Source: an uncultured Pseudanabaenaceae cyanobacterium
GTDB lineage: Bacteria > Cyanobacteriota > Cyanobacteriia > PCC-9006 > JAAUQQ01
NCBI GenBank assembly: GCA_938017515.1
Contig: CALIJJ010000283.1
Span: 1 to 35,784 of the forward strand
Direction of reading: 5' to 3'
DNA: 35,784 nucleotides
Below, piece after piece: positions 1-9,494 of this stretch. The notes under the pieces were generated by a model that saw only the letters and a program-made list of their open reading frames with translations, was not told the origin of the DNA and searched no databases. The first letter of the stretch is position 1. The number at the start of each line of letters is the position of its first letter. A program made the translations under genes and the position numbers.

Positions 1-22
1 GGTTCAGTGGCAAAACTGAACC
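1..22. terminator. Perfect 8-bp hairpin at the left edge
   Basis: Bases 1-8 pair perfectly with 15-22 around a 6-base loop. No T-run follows on the plus strand, and the other flank lies outside the window. It could be the terminator of a gene to the left or an isolated inverted repeat. Confidence 0.3.
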
Positions 23-85
23 TAACCACGGCTTCTTGCATGGCTCATGTTTGACCAACGCTGTCATAAACGAGCACTGCAATAA

Positions 86-130
86 ACTTGAGGGCTAGAG
101 ACTTGAGGGCTAGACAGTTGCGGGCTAGAC
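86..130. repeat. 15-bp tandem repeat, three copies
   Basis: Three adjacent 15-bp units lie at 86-100, 101-115 and 116-130, with core GGGCTAGA and changes at only a few positions. A partial fourth unit begins at 131. The array is non-coding and lies about 350 bp before cphB. Function is unknown. Confidence 0.75.
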
Positions 131-481
131 AGTTCAGAAAATGCCCTATCAAAACAGAGAGACAAAAACGATTTTTGTGGCAGACGTCGCCCTAATTTTT
201 ATTTAAAGTTTGATTCCGACCCCGTTTAATCGGGATAGAAGGTGACTCTAATCGCTCTCTAGTCAAGACTTTCGAGCAAATGCTTTCAGCGAAAAGGCAA
301 GTTGTTTCGACAGCCATCTCCCGATAAAGGTCATCCACAATACAAAATCCAATCATCAGCTCTTGATAGGTTCATGACCGTCGAGAAATTTTGTTTCCAA
401 ATCGTGATTTGGTTGGGAGTAAGCCCAAGCGAATCACTTCACTCATGTCGTGCAATGCTCAATCAGGACAAGGATGGCCTT

Positions 482-1330
482 ATGCTGGAAGTGGAATCTT
501 CTTTGGCTCAGCAGTCTATGGCAATTCCGACCCAGTATCCGGTAATGGTGATTGGCGGAGCAGAAGATAAGGTCAATGGGCGCAGTATCCTGACAGCTTT
601 CTTTGAGAGTGCCGGTGGGAGTGATGCGGTCATTGGCATTATCCCCTGTGCTTCGCGAGAGCCAAATATCGTGGGCGATCGCTACTATCAAATTTTTAAT
701 GGCATGGGCGCCAAGCAGGTCCAAATCCTAGACATTCGCCGTCGTGACGAATGTGATGATGCCCGCTGGCTAGACATACTGTCTTCCTGCAGCGGGATTT
801 TTGTGACCGGGGGCGACCAGCTTCGCCTCTGTGACCTCATCGGTGGCACCCCTTTGATCCAAACCATCAAGGACAAGGTGAAGACAGGCGATCTGGTCTT
901 AGCAGGCACGAGTGCTGGAGCCGCCATAATGGGAGCCGCCATGATTGCCGGAGGGAGTAGCGGTGAGTCTCCCAATCAGTCCTTGGTTGATCTCACCCAA
1001 GGACTCGGCTTTATCCCAGAACTTCTGGTGGATCAGCATTTCCACAACCGTAATCGCATGGCGCGCCTACTCAGCGCCGTCGCGGCCCATCCCGACAAAC
1101 TTGGTATTGGCATTGACGAAGATACCTGTGCAGCCCTGGAAGGGAATGGCACTTTCCAGGTATTAGGGAAGGGCAGCATCACTGTCATCGATCCAGGTCA
1201 TCTCACCCATACGAACCATCCCAGGGCCGAAGAGGAATCACCGTTGAGTTTGCACAATTTGAAAGTGCATATTTTGAGCCAGGGCGATCGCTACAACTAC
1301 AAAGAGCGCCTAGTCTTACCCAATTCCTAA
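482..1330 (+). CDS. cphB: Cyanophycinase
   Basis: This is an exo-acting serine peptidase (family S51) that breaks cyanophycin into beta-aspartyl-arginine dipeptides in the cytoplasm. The nucleophile motif GTSAGA places Ser at residue 144, with His186 in DQHFHNR and Glu213 in GIDEDTC. All three are shifted by exactly 12 from the Ser132/His174/Glu201 triad that I recall for the Synechocystis enzyme. The N-terminal VIGGAEDK and the GGDQLRL segment are also typical. I chose ATG 482 because AAGGA lies 7 bases upstream and the resulting 282 residues fit the family length of about 270. The frame is open to 302, but that extension looks unrelated. cphA follows on the same strand 286 bp downstream, the usual cyanobacterial order. 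Confidence 0.96.
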   Translation: MLEVESSLAQQSMAIPTQYPVMVIGGAEDKVNGRSILTAFFESAGGSDAVIGIIPCASREPNIVGDRYYQIFNGMGAKQVQILDIRRRDECDDARWLDILSSCSGIFVTGGDQLRLCDLIGGTPLIQTIKDKVKTGDLVLAGTSAGAAIMGAAMIAGGSSGESPNQSLVDLTQGLGFIPELLVDQHFHNRNRMARLLSAVAAHPDKLGIGIDEDTCAALEGNGTFQVLGKGSITVIDPGHLTHTNHPRAEEESPLSLHNLKVHILSQGDRYNYKERLVLPNS

Positions 1331-1511
1331 GGGAACAATCCTTTTGTGAACGAATTTATCTTCCAAGCGGGAAGCATAAATATCTAAGGGTGATGCAATT
1401 TCTAAATCCATTCATCGCCTATTTTTCAAATCAAAGTCCATCTTTCCATAGACTGGCTTCTATCGTAGGATGGAATATCGTTCCTTCCTCATTGACCCAG
1501 CGTTTTTAGAA

Positions 1512-1530
1512 TCCCAAATGTCTTTTGGGA
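1512..1530. repeat. 7-bp inverted repeat between cphB and cphA
   Basis: TCCCAAA and TTTGGGA are separated by 5 bases, about 90 bp before the cphA start. No T-run follows, so it is a poor terminator. It may be a hairpin in the cphA leader or an operator. Confidence 0.3.
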
Positions 1531-1616
1531 CTCCAAAGCCTTGAATTTTCTCCAGATCTATTTCGGTTGCATCCAAACTTCGTCCAGGGCAATGCCACAA
1601 CCCTGAATATTTAGTC

Positions 1617-4367
1617 ATGAAAGTACTCAAGACTCAAACGCTACGTGGTCCCAACTATTGGAGTATCCGTTGCCCCAAACTCATCGTCGTTCGGCTGGAT
1701 TTGGAAGATCTTGCAGAAAGCCCCTCCAACGAAATTTCAGGATTTTATGAAGGGTTAGTCGCAGCCTTGCCTAGCTTGGTTGAGCATTTTTGTTCGCCGG
1801 GATGTCGGGGTGGATTCCTCAGCCGCGTTCAGGAAGGAACCATGATGGGGCATATTCTGGAGCATGTCGCTCTAGAACTCCAGACCTTAGCTGAAATGCC
1901 CGTGGGCTTTGGTCGAACCCGGGAAACAGCCGACTCCGGTGTCTACCAGGTGGTCTTTGAGTACGAGCATGAAGAGGCAGGTCGCTATGCAGCCAGAGCA
2001 GCGTTCCGCCTCTGCGAAAGCATCATAGAAACCGGTCACTATCCTGCGGCAGAGCTTCAGAAAGACCTCGATGATTTACGGGAGCTGCGCAGTCAAGCAG
2101 AACTGGGACCCAGCACCAGTGCGCTCGTCAAAGAGGCAGAAAGCCGCAATATTCCCTGGTCCAACCTGGACGTCCGAGGAATTCTTCAGTTGGGAACCGG
2201 GAGGTTTCAGCAGCGCGTGCAAGCTTCTCTCACCAGCCACAGCAATATCCTGGGGGTAGAGCTCGCCTGTGACAAGGAAAATACGAAGAAAATCCTAGCT
2301 GATGCAGGTGTCCTCGTCCCTCGCGGCACTGTTATCTACTACTTGCGAGAATTAGAAGATGCCATCGACAGCCTCGGTGGCTACCCCATCGTCATTAAGC
2401 CGCTTGATGGCAATCATGGCCGTGGCATTACCATCAACATCACATCCTGGGAGCAAGCCGAAGCAGCCTATGAACAGGCTCGCGAAGTCTCCAGCGGCGT
2501 CATCGTAGAACATTACTACGCCGGGCGAGACCATCGCATTTTGGTCATCAATCACAAAGTCGTCGCCGTCGCAGAACGCGTCCCCGCCCATGTGATCGGT
2601 AATGGTAAGGACACGATCGAAGCATTGGTGTCGCTAGAAAACTGCGACCCCCGTCGCGGGGAAGGGCATGACAACCTGCTGACCAAAATTAAGCTCGACA
2701 GCAACACTGATGCACTCTTAGAACAGCAGGGCTACAGCCTGGACAGCATTTTAGAATCGGGCAAAACCTGTTATCTACGCGCCACCGCCAACCTCAGCAC
2801 AGGCGGCACCGCCATCGACAGAACCGATGAAATTCATCCTGAAACGGTCTGGATTGCGGAGCGAGTTTCTAAAATCATTGGCCTTGATATAGCGGGCATC
2901 GACTTAGTGACCACGGACATTTCCAAACCGATGGAAGAAGTCGATGGCGTCATCGTAGAAGTCAATGCCGCACCGGGTCTCCGCATGCACATTGCACCGA
3001 GCCAGGGCGTCCCCCGAAATGTCGCCGGTCCGGTTCTGGACATGCTGTTTCCACCGGGTTCTCCCTCCAGTATTCCAATCGTGGCCGTGACGGGCACCAA
3101 CGGCAAAACGACCACCACCCGATTAGCCGCCCACATCTTCAGTCAGGCCTACGAAACTGTTGGTTTTACAACGACCGATGGTATCTATCTGGGTAAGCAC
3201 CTCATTGAGCGAGGGGATACGACGGGTCCCCAGAGTGCCCAGATGATTTTGCAAGATCCGACGGTTGATCTCGCGGTGCTGGAAACCGCTCGCGGCGGTC
3301 TGTTGCGCTCTGGCCTCGCCTTCAAGCAATGTGACGTGGGCATCGTGCTGAATGTAGCAGCAGACCACTTGGGCTTGGGGGATATTAATACACTCGATCA
3401 ACTCGCTAAGCTCAAAGGCGTGATCGCAGAGGCCGTCCATGCCGATGGCTATGCTGTGCTCAATGCTGACGATGAGCGCGTGGCAGCCATGGCTGATCAT
3501 GTCAGGGGGAAAGTGGCCTACTTCTCCATGGACCCCGAGAATCCCCTTGTGAAATCCCATGTCAACCGGGGGGGCATTGCAGCTATCTATGAAAAAGGCA
3601 ATCTCTCGATTCTTCAGCAAGACTGGCTGATTCGCATCGAGAAAGCCAAGCAGGTTCCCCTCACCATGGGGGGTCGAGCACCGTTCATGATTGCCAATGC
3701 CTTGGCGGCCAGTCTCGCGGCCTTTGTCCAAGGGGTCTCCGTGGAAGACATTCGTACTGCCCTACGCAGCTTCCGGGCATCCGCGCAGCAGGTACCGGGA
3801 CGGATGAACCTGTTCAATCTGGGTCATTACCATGCCCTGGTGGACTACGCTCACAATCCAGCCGGCTATGCTGCGGTGGGCGGCTTTGTCAAAAATTGGA
3901 CGGGTCCAACCATTGGTGTCGTGGGCGGGCCGGGCGATCGCCGCGACGCAGACCTCGTAGAATTGGGTGCCCTATCCGCAACGATCTTTGATCAGATCAT
4001 TGTCAAAGAAGATGATGACAACCGAGGTCGGCCTCGGGGAGATGCTGCGGCATTAATCACCCAAGGCATTGTGCAAGGGCAAGCCGAAAACGATGAAGTT
4101 GCGCTATCTCATACCGTTCAGCTCAACGAAACACAGGCCATTGAATGGGCCTTGGATAACGCTCCAGAGAATAGCCTGGTCGTAATTTTTCCAGAAAGCG
4201 TTAGCCGAGCGATTGAATTGATCAACGCTCGTAACCCATCTCCGGAGGAAACCGCTCCGGTGGAAAAGGTCAAAGAGAAGCACAAAAATCGCTCTCCCAA
4301 AAAGAAAAAGGTACGGTCTACGGTGAATTCAAAGCGCTCCTCAGAAGAGGCTGCATCTCGACGCTAG
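1617..4367 (+). CDS. cphA: Cyanophycin synthetase
   Basis: This enzyme polymerises aspartate and arginine into cyanophycin without a ribosome, using ATP for each addition. The 916 residues show the expected layout: an N-terminal domain (1 to about 160), an ATP-grasp domain (about 215-480) with Lys261 in IVIKPLDGNHGRG, and a Mur-ligase-like domain whose P-loop GTNGKTTTT puts Lys at 497. Lys261 and Lys497 match the numbering I recall for essential lysines in a Synechocystis enzyme, which supports the start at 1617. The domain boundaries are estimates. The last 45 or so residues are a charged tail rich in Lys, Arg and Glu, which makes this protein longer than the roughly 875-residue form. A terminator-like hairpin follows at 4420. 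The gene is probably regulated by nitrogen status, but I see no perfect NtcA site upstream. Confidence 0.97.
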   Translation: MKVLKTQTLRGPNYWSIRCPKLIVVRLDLEDLAESPSNEISGFYEGLVAALPSLVEHFCSPGCRGGFLSRVQEGTMMGHILEHVALELQTLAEMPVGFGRTRETADSGVYQVVFEYEHEEAGRYAARAAFRLCESIIETGHYPAAELQKDLDDLRELRSQAELGPSTSALVKEAESRNIPWSNLDVRGILQLGTGRFQQRVQASLTSHSNILGVELACDKENTKKILADAGVLVPRGTVIYYLRELEDAIDSLGGYPIVIKPLDGNHGRGITINITSWEQAEAAYEQAREVSSGVIVEHYYAGRDHRILVINHKVVAVAERVPAHVIGNGKDTIEALVSLENCDPRRGEGHDNLLTKIKLDSNTDALLEQQGYSLDSILESGKTCYLRATANLSTGGTAIDRTDEIHPETVWIAERVSKIIGLDIAGIDLVTTDISKPMEEVDGVIVEVNAAPGLRMHIAPSQGVPRNVAGPVLDMLFPPGSPSSIPIVAVTGTNGKTTTTRLAAHIFSQAYETVGFTTTDGIYLGKHLIERGDTTGPQSAQMILQDPTVDLAVLETARGGLLRSGLAFKQCDVGIVLNVAADHLGLGDINTLDQLAKLKGVIAEAVHADGYAVLNADDERVAAMADHVRGKVAYFSMDPENPLVKSHVNRGGIAAIYEKGNLSILQQDWLIRIEKAKQVPLTMGGRAPFMIANALAASLAAFVQGVSVEDIRTALRSFRASAQQVPGRMNLFNLGHYHALVDYAHNPAGYAAVGGFVKNWTGPTIGVVGGPGDRRDADLVELGALSATIFDQIIVKEDDDNRGRPRGDAAALITQGIVQGQAENDEVALSHTVQLNETQAIEWALDNAPENSLVVIFPESVSRAIELINARNPSPEETAPVEKVKEKHKNRSPKKKKVRSTVNSKRSSEEAASRR

Positions 4368-4419
4368 CGGAGACCCCCGCCCCTACGGCTCCGGGTCGTG
4401 GGAAAGCGATCACCCCCTT

Positions 4420-4452
4420 GGGGATGCCTAGTCTCAGGCATCCTCATTTTTA
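4420..4452 (+). terminator. Rho-independent terminator after cphA
   Basis: GGATGCCT (4422-4429) pairs with AGGCATCC (4436-4443) across a 6-base loop. A T-rich tract follows at 4444-4451. It lies 53 bp after the cphA stop and separates cphA from putA. Confidence 0.75.
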
Positions 4453-4588
4453 TGCCGCTCAGCATTTATTGAAGCAAATTTGTTACGTAATGCTGACACA
4501 ACACCAATGAGCTTGAATCGACAGAACTCATAATAGGGAGATAGGACTGAGCATTTCCAAAGATGCTTCTATTGACGACAGAATTCGC

Positions 4589-7500
4589 ATGGTTCTTGAC
4601 AGATCTTTCTCGCCTGCACAATCACCTGACTCTTCCAAATATGAGGAGCAGACCCAGGCGATCGCCCGAGCATTATTGGCTGAGAGTCGGGAGAAGCGAT
4701 CGCTCTTCTCCAAAATGCGGGACCAACTCCGCTGGGACGACAAACTGCTGGGCTGGACCATGGAGAATCCGGGATTGCGGGTGCAGATGTTCCGGTTGAT
4801 CGATGCCCTCCCTGCGCTCAAATCTAAACCCGAGATTGCCCGCCACCTCCAGGAATATCTCGGTGACGCTGCGGTGGAGTTACCGCAAGCGCTGAAAAAT
4901 CTGCTGAACTTTGCCGACGCAGATTCAATGCCGGGGCAAGTCGCCGCGACGACACTATCCACCGCCGTGGAAACTCTGGCCCGCAAGTACATTGCAGGAG
5001 AAAATCTCAAGCAGTCCCTCAAAACCCTTGAGCAACTGCGTAAGCAGTCCATGACGTTCACCATGGATCTCTTGGGTGAGGCCGTGGTCACAGAACAGGA
5101 AGCAGAGTCTTATCTCCATCAGTATCTCGGGTTGATGGAACAACTCACTGAGGCATCGAAGCGCTGGCAGAAGGTGCCGCAGCTCGACCAGGCCAAGGAT
5201 GCCAGTGGGAACGCCGTTGGCCTAGCCCAGGTGCAGGTCTCGGTCAAACTGACAGCGTTTTATTCGCAGTTTGACGCACTGGATGTAGAAGGAAGTCGGG
5301 CTAAGGTCGGGGCGCATATTCGCACGCTGCTGCGCCGAGCCAAGGAACTAGGCGCGGCGGTCCACTTTGATATGGAGCAGTATCGCTACAAGGACGCGAC
5401 GCTGGAAACGCTGAAGCAGTTGCTGATGGAAGAGGAGTTTCGCGATCGCACGGACATCGGCGTTACGTTCCAGGCCTACCTGCGCGATAGCTATCAAGAC
5501 CTGAAGGACTTCATCGGCTGGGCCAAACAGCGGGGCAATCCGGTGACCGTGCGCCTGGTCAAAGGAGCCTACTGGGATCAGGAAACGATCATTGCGCGGC
5601 AGAATCACTGGGCCACACCGGTTTACAACCAGAAGTCCTCCACCGACGCCAACTTTGAGCGGATGACACAGCTCCTGCTGGAGAACCACGAGCATCTGTA
5701 TGCAGCGATCGGTAGCCATAACGTGCGCTCCCAGGCCCATGCCATGGCGATCGCCCAAGCACTCAACATCCCACCGCGCCATATCGAATTCCAAGTGCTC
5801 TACGGCATGGCAGACAATCTGGCTACGGCGCTGGCGAAACAGGGACACCGCGTTCGGGTCTACTGTCCCTACGGCGACCTAATTCCGGGCATGGCCTATC
5901 TGATTCGGCGGTTGCTAGAGAACACCGCGAATAGCTCATTTTTGCGCCAGAGCCTGGAAGAGCGTCCGGCGGAGGGGCTGATTGCGGTTCCGGTCTGGGG
6001 AGAGGGCGATCGCGATGCAGATAAAGTCGTACCCACACCAATTACGTCACCGACAGATCCCGTGACACGGATTGAGCCAGCGGCGGATACGGACTATGCG
6101 ATGGCTGCCCTCCGCTCTGAAGCCAATGCGGCCCTAGAAAATGTGCGTCAGCAACTGGGAAAAACCTACTGGCCTGTGCTCAACGGTGAATCGGTCCAGA
6201 CGGAGGCCCGGGTTGAATCAGTCAATCCCTGCAATCCAGAGCAGATTGTCGGGACCGTCGGGCAGATTAGCATTGAGCAAGCAGACGAGGCGATAGCCTC
6301 GGCCAAAGCAGCCTTCACCACCTGGAAACGAACGCCAGCACAAGCGCGTGCCAACATCATCCGCCGCGCCGGAGACTTGCTGGAGCAACGCCGCCATGAA
6401 CTGAATGCCTGGATGGTATTTGAAGGCGGTAAGCCACTGCACCAGGCGGATGCGGAGGTATCGGAGGCTGTTGATTTCTGTCGCTACTATGCAGCGGAGA
6501 TGGAGCGGCTGGACCAAGAGATTGATTACGATGTGGCGGGGGAGCGCGATCGCTACTTCTACCGTCCCAAGGGCATTGTCCTGGTGATTTCGCCCTGGAA
6601 CTTCCCCCTGGCGATTCCCACGGGCATGACCGTCGCAGCCTTAGTCACGGGCAACTGCGCCCTGCTCAAACCCGCCGCCGTGACCTCAGTGATTGCGGCT
6701 AAGCTGAGTGAAATTTTGATTGAAGCCGGAATTCCCAAGGGCGTCTTCCAGTATGTGCCGGGGCGAGGTTCGACCGTCGGCAACCACATGGTGAAGCATA
6801 TCGATGTCAACACCATTGTCTTCACGGGGTCCCAGGAAGTGGGCTGCCAAATCTACGCCGATGCTGCGGTGCTTCGTCCTGGGCAAAAGCACCTCAAGCA
6901 AGTGATCGCAGAAATGGGGGGCAAGAACGCCATCATTGTGGATGAGAGCGCAGACCTGGATCAGGCGGTGCAGGGGGTGGTGTACTCGGCCTTTGGCTAC
7001 AGCGGGCAAAAGTGCTCGGCTTGCTCGCGGGTCATCGTGATGGCATCGATTTACGACATGTTTGTGGAGCGGCTGGTGGAAGCCACAAAGTCGCTCAATG
7101 TTGGTGATGCATCGGAGCCCAGCACCAAGGTTGGGCCAGTGATTGATGGGGCAGCCCAGCAAAAGATTCGTGACTACATCGACAAGGGTAAGGCGGAGGC
7201 GACGCTGGCGGTGCAGCTGCCTTCGCCGGAGCCGGGGTATTTTGTGGGACCCGCTGTCTTTACGGATGTGGACCCCGAGGGGACGATCGCCCAGGAGGAG
7301 ATTTTTGGGCCGGTGTTGGCGGTGATGAAGGCGGTGGATTTTGGGGAGGCGTTGGCGATCGCCAACAACACCCACTTTGCCTTAACAGGCGGTCTCTATT
7401 CCCGCACGCCGTCCCACATTGTCCGGGCAGAGGCGGAGTTTGAGGTGGGGAATTTGTACATTAACCGGACGATTACGGGGGCGATCGTAGCGCGGCAACC

Positions 7501-7636
7501 CTTTGGTGGATTCAAGCTTTCGGGTGTCGGATCAAAAGCTGGAGGACCGGATTATCTGCTCCAGTTCCTCGACCCGCGCACCGTGACAGAGAACGTTCAG
7601 CGCCAGGGTTTTGCACCGATTGAGGGGATGGACTAG
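4589..7636 (+). CDS. putA: Bifunctional proline dehydrogenase / P5C dehydrogenase
   Basis: The product oxidises proline to pyrroline-5-carboxylate with FAD, then to glutamate with NAD. The PRODH barrel spans roughly residues 90-460. It includes VRLVKGAYWD and a segment near its end with YGMADNL, CPYGDLIPGM and YLIRRLLEN, typical of the substrate-binding part. The aldehyde dehydrogenase half spans roughly 520-1000, with the nucleophile Cys809 in GQKCSACSR and the NAD-site segment EMGGKNAIIV. There is no ribbon-helix-helix DNA-binding domain at the N terminus, so this is an enzyme and not the autorepressor type. The ATG at 4589 has no strong ribosome binding site, and a nearby start is possible. 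It follows cphA behind a terminator and would take the proline made by AgrE. Confidence 0.95.
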   Translation: MVLDRSFSPAQSPDSSKYEEQTQAIARALLAESREKRSLFSKMRDQLRWDDKLLGWTMENPGLRVQMFRLIDALPALKSKPEIARHLQEYLGDAAVELPQALKNLLNFADADSMPGQVAATTLSTAVETLARKYIAGENLKQSLKTLEQLRKQSMTFTMDLLGEAVVTEQEAESYLHQYLGLMEQLTEASKRWQKVPQLDQAKDASGNAVGLAQVQVSVKLTAFYSQFDALDVEGSRAKVGAHIRTLLRRAKELGAAVHFDMEQYRYKDATLETLKQLLMEEEFRDRTDIGVTFQAYLRDSYQDLKDFIGWAKQRGNPVTVRLVKGAYWDQETIIARQNHWATPVYNQKSSTDANFERMTQLLLENHEHLYAAIGSHNVRSQAHAMAIAQALNIPPRHIEFQVLYGMADNLATALAKQGHRVRVYCPYGDLIPGMAYLIRRLLENTANSSFLRQSLEERPAEGLIAVPVWGEGDRDADKVVPTPITSPTDPVTRIEPAADTDYAMAALRSEANAALENVRQQLGKTYWPVLNGESVQTEARVESVNPCNPEQIVGTVGQISIEQADEAIASAKAAFTTWKRTPAQARANIIRRAGDLLEQRRHELNAWMVFEGGKPLHQADAEVSEAVDFCRYYAAEMERLDQEIDYDVAGERDRYFYRPKGIVLVISPWNFPLAIPTGMTVAALVTGNCALLKPAAVTSVIAAKLSEILIEAGIPKGVFQYVPGRGSTVGNHMVKHIDVNTIVFTGSQEVGCQIYADAAVLRPGQKHLKQVIAEMGGKNAIIVDESADLDQAVQGVVYSAFGYSGQKCSACSRVIVMASIYDMFVERLVEATKSLNVGDASEPSTKVGPVIDGAAQQKIRDYIDKGKAEATLAVQLPSPEPGYFVGPAVFTDVDPEGTIAQEEIFGPVLAVMKAVDFGEALAIANNTHFALTGGLYSRTPSHIVRAEAEFEVGNLYINRTITGAIVARQPFGGFKLSGVGSKAGGPDYLLQFLDPRTVTENVQRQGFAPIEGMD

Positions 7637-7887
7637 GGGCTCTAAAGCGGAGGGACATGCTCCCCTGGGCAAGGCTCCAAGAAGACACTGCCACTGCCTG
7701 AGAACAACGATTTGACTTGACTCACCCCAGAGAATCTTCAGGCGAACCCCATTGTTCTTCCATCCTGTTTGCCAAATACCTCTAGAAATCAGCGCTTGTC
7801 CGTCCCGTGTCGTTTGTTAACGAACGGGGCGGGCAACAAAAACTCCTAGATTAGAATCAAATCAGGGTATTTATGGCTTAATTCTTT

Positions 7888-9072
7888 ATGGTTTTCAAGA
7901 TTCTCAGCCTTGATGGCGGCGGAATGCGCGGGATATTATCCGCCCGACTGTTGCTTGAGGTAGAGCAACAGATTCGTGAAGAAAAAGGCCAGACACTCCA
8001 TGAATATTTCGATTTAATCGCTGGAACATCAACGGGCTCGATCCTAGCAGCAGCGATCGCCTTGGGAAAAGGAGCAGAAGAAGCGATTGAGATCTATCAA
8101 AACCGAGGCAATGACATTTTCCTGCCCAAGATTCGCCAACAGCGCCAATCCAAGTGGCGGGCCCTCCGGCGTTTTTTCTCGCCCTTCGCTCTCTATCCTC
8201 ACGCCGTGGGTGAATCTCAAGGCCTAGCCAACGTTCTCAAAGAAGAGTTGTGTATTCAAGACGAGAACGGCGTGGCTCGCTGCCCCAACATTAATGAGTT
8301 ACACCATCAATTAAACCGACCCATCCTATTGATCCTGGCGTACGATACGCTCTCTCGCAACACCAGTTTTTTTGCGAGCAATAATCCCGCTGACAATCCG
8401 CGATGGTACGACTCGTTACCGCTTTGGCAGCTTTGCACAGCGTCTTCTTCTGCCCCGACGTTCTTCCCCCCCTACGAACTCCCCTACTACTCCGAAGGCG
8501 ATGCCCTGCCCCACATTGATGGTGGAGTCTCAGCCAATAATCCGGAACTGGCGGCGATCGCCCATGCTCTCCTTGACCCGGATGTCACCTTAAAGGACAT
8601 CACGCTGCTTTCCGTTGGCACAGGCAAAACTACCAAAGTCCATAGTTACAGCGATGTCAAACAGTGGGGGCAGATCGAGTGGTTAAAGAATTTGCCTGAC
8701 ATCTTTCTGAATCCCGGTGCGGAAATCTCAGAGGCCATGTCCCGTCAGCTCCTGTTTAGTCAAGGCGCAAAAACAGAATACCTGCGGCTCAACTTTGACC
8801 TCAATACACCGTTTGAAACAACAGAACGCAAACCAAGAAGGTTGCGAAAACCAAGCAAAAATCCCTACAACCCCCTGATTGAGAAATATACGGAAAAACC
8901 CGGGCAGCCGGGACAGCGCGTCAAGATCAGCGAAGAAATTGATGACCCTCAAACGGCAAAGGACTTGCTCTCAGCTGCGGAAGCCTACCTTGAAAAGGGG
9001 GAAGTGATCTACATCAACCACTGGATTCCCGTAAAGTCTGCCATTCGGGAATTTATCCAGCAGTCTTCCTAG
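7888..9072 (+). CDS. Patatin-like lipid acyl hydrolase
   Basis: This is a predicted serine hydrolase of the patatin family, acting on glycero- or galactolipid acyl chains. The Ser-Asp dyad is intact. The oxyanion loop DGGGMRG is at residues 9-15, the nucleophile Ser48 is in GTSTGS, and Asp211 is in HIDGGVSANNPE. The 394 residues include a basic C-terminal segment around 310-345 (KPRRLRKPSKNPYN). There is no signal peptide. CBASS phospholipases belong to this fold, but no cyclic nucleotide synthase or other defence gene is nearby, so a housekeeping lipase is more likely. Its substrate cannot be read from the sequence. It lies 251 bp after putA on the same strand. Confidence 0.9.
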   Translation: MVFKILSLDGGGMRGILSARLLLEVEQQIREEKGQTLHEYFDLIAGTSTGSILAAAIALGKGAEEAIEIYQNRGNDIFLPKIRQQRQSKWRALRRFFSPFALYPHAVGESQGLANVLKEELCIQDENGVARCPNINELHHQLNRPILLILAYDTLSRNTSFFASNNPADNPRWYDSLPLWQLCTASSSAPTFFPPYELPYYSEGDALPHIDGGVSANNPELAAIAHALLDPDVTLKDITLLSVGTGKTTKVHSYSDVKQWGQIEWLKNLPDIFLNPGAEISEAMSRQLLFSQGAKTEYLRLNFDLNTPFETTERKPRRLRKPSKNPYNPLIEKYTEKPGQPGQRVKISEEIDDPQTAKDLLSAAEAYLEKGEVIYINHWIPVKSAIREFIQQSS

Positions 9073-9494
9073 CCCACTCGCCCATCTCCCCCGCCAGGAG
9101 CCTTCGCGAAGCCCATCAAGAAAGCGATTTAACCAGACGGGGGCACTCTTTCTGGCATAGATCTTATTTCAGCGGGAAAAATCGGATCTATTAAGAGCAG
9201 AAGCAAGGGGGTTTCCCTGAGATTGAGATGTCTTTTCATACTGCTGCCAGGATTACTGGGCGCGGGGATTGTACGGTCAGCGTCCTTCCCAAAATTGGAC
9301 CAATAGTTAAGCTGAGTGACCTAAGCCAAGCGACATGGCTGAGTCCCTAGATCCATCACTTCGGCCAGAAAATCCCAGGCAAACCAGTAAAGTTACGGAC
9401 AGAAACAACAAGAAATGAGTATTAATTATGCAAAGTTGCCCCATTTGCCCCGTTGTAGAAGCTAGCGTCTGCGTACAAGAATTTGCGAACTTCT
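9073..9494. other. Intergenic region between lipase and acyltransferase genes
   Basis: I see no convincing gene here. The stretch holds a 10-bp perfect palindrome CTTCGCGAAG (9102-9111) and a weak 5-bp stem (about 9133-9156) that may end the lipase transcript. No perfect GTA-N8-TAC site was found. The promoter of the downstream gene is presumably here, but I cannot place it. Confidence 0.4.

Larger units (their letters stand above)
1..481. other. Non-coding region upstream of cphB
   Basis: This stretch holds the edge hairpin (1-22) and a 15-bp tandem repeat (86-130). An AT-rich segment around 190-235 probably contains the cphB promoter, but I see no convincing -35/-10 pair and no GTA-N8-TAC site. 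The frame of cphB stays open upstream to 302, but the residues before 482 do not resemble a cyanophycinase. Confidence 0.5.

Noticed and set aside
1465..1478. Possible NtcA site before cphA (GTA-N8-TAT)
   Set aside because: One base departs from GTA-N8-TAC, and the nearest TAN3T box (TAGAAT, 1507-1512) is 28 bases away instead of 20-23. It is too weak to call without binding data.
3123..3731. 202-codon open frame on the minus strand inside cphA
   Set aside because: It is antisense to the Mur-ligase-like domain of CphA and shows no domain of its own.
4487..4500. Possible NtcA site before putA
   Set aside because: GTA is followed after 8 bases by ACA, not TAC, and the distance to the CATAAT -10-like box is too long.
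6686..7375. 229-codon open frame on the minus strand inside putA
   Set aside because: It is antisense to the aldehyde dehydrogenase half of PutA and has the Arg/His-rich composition typical of shadow frames.
7888..9072. CBASS defence phospholipase (CapV-like)
   Set aside because: The fold fits, but there is no CD-NTase, Cap2/Cap3 or other defence gene in the neighbourhood.
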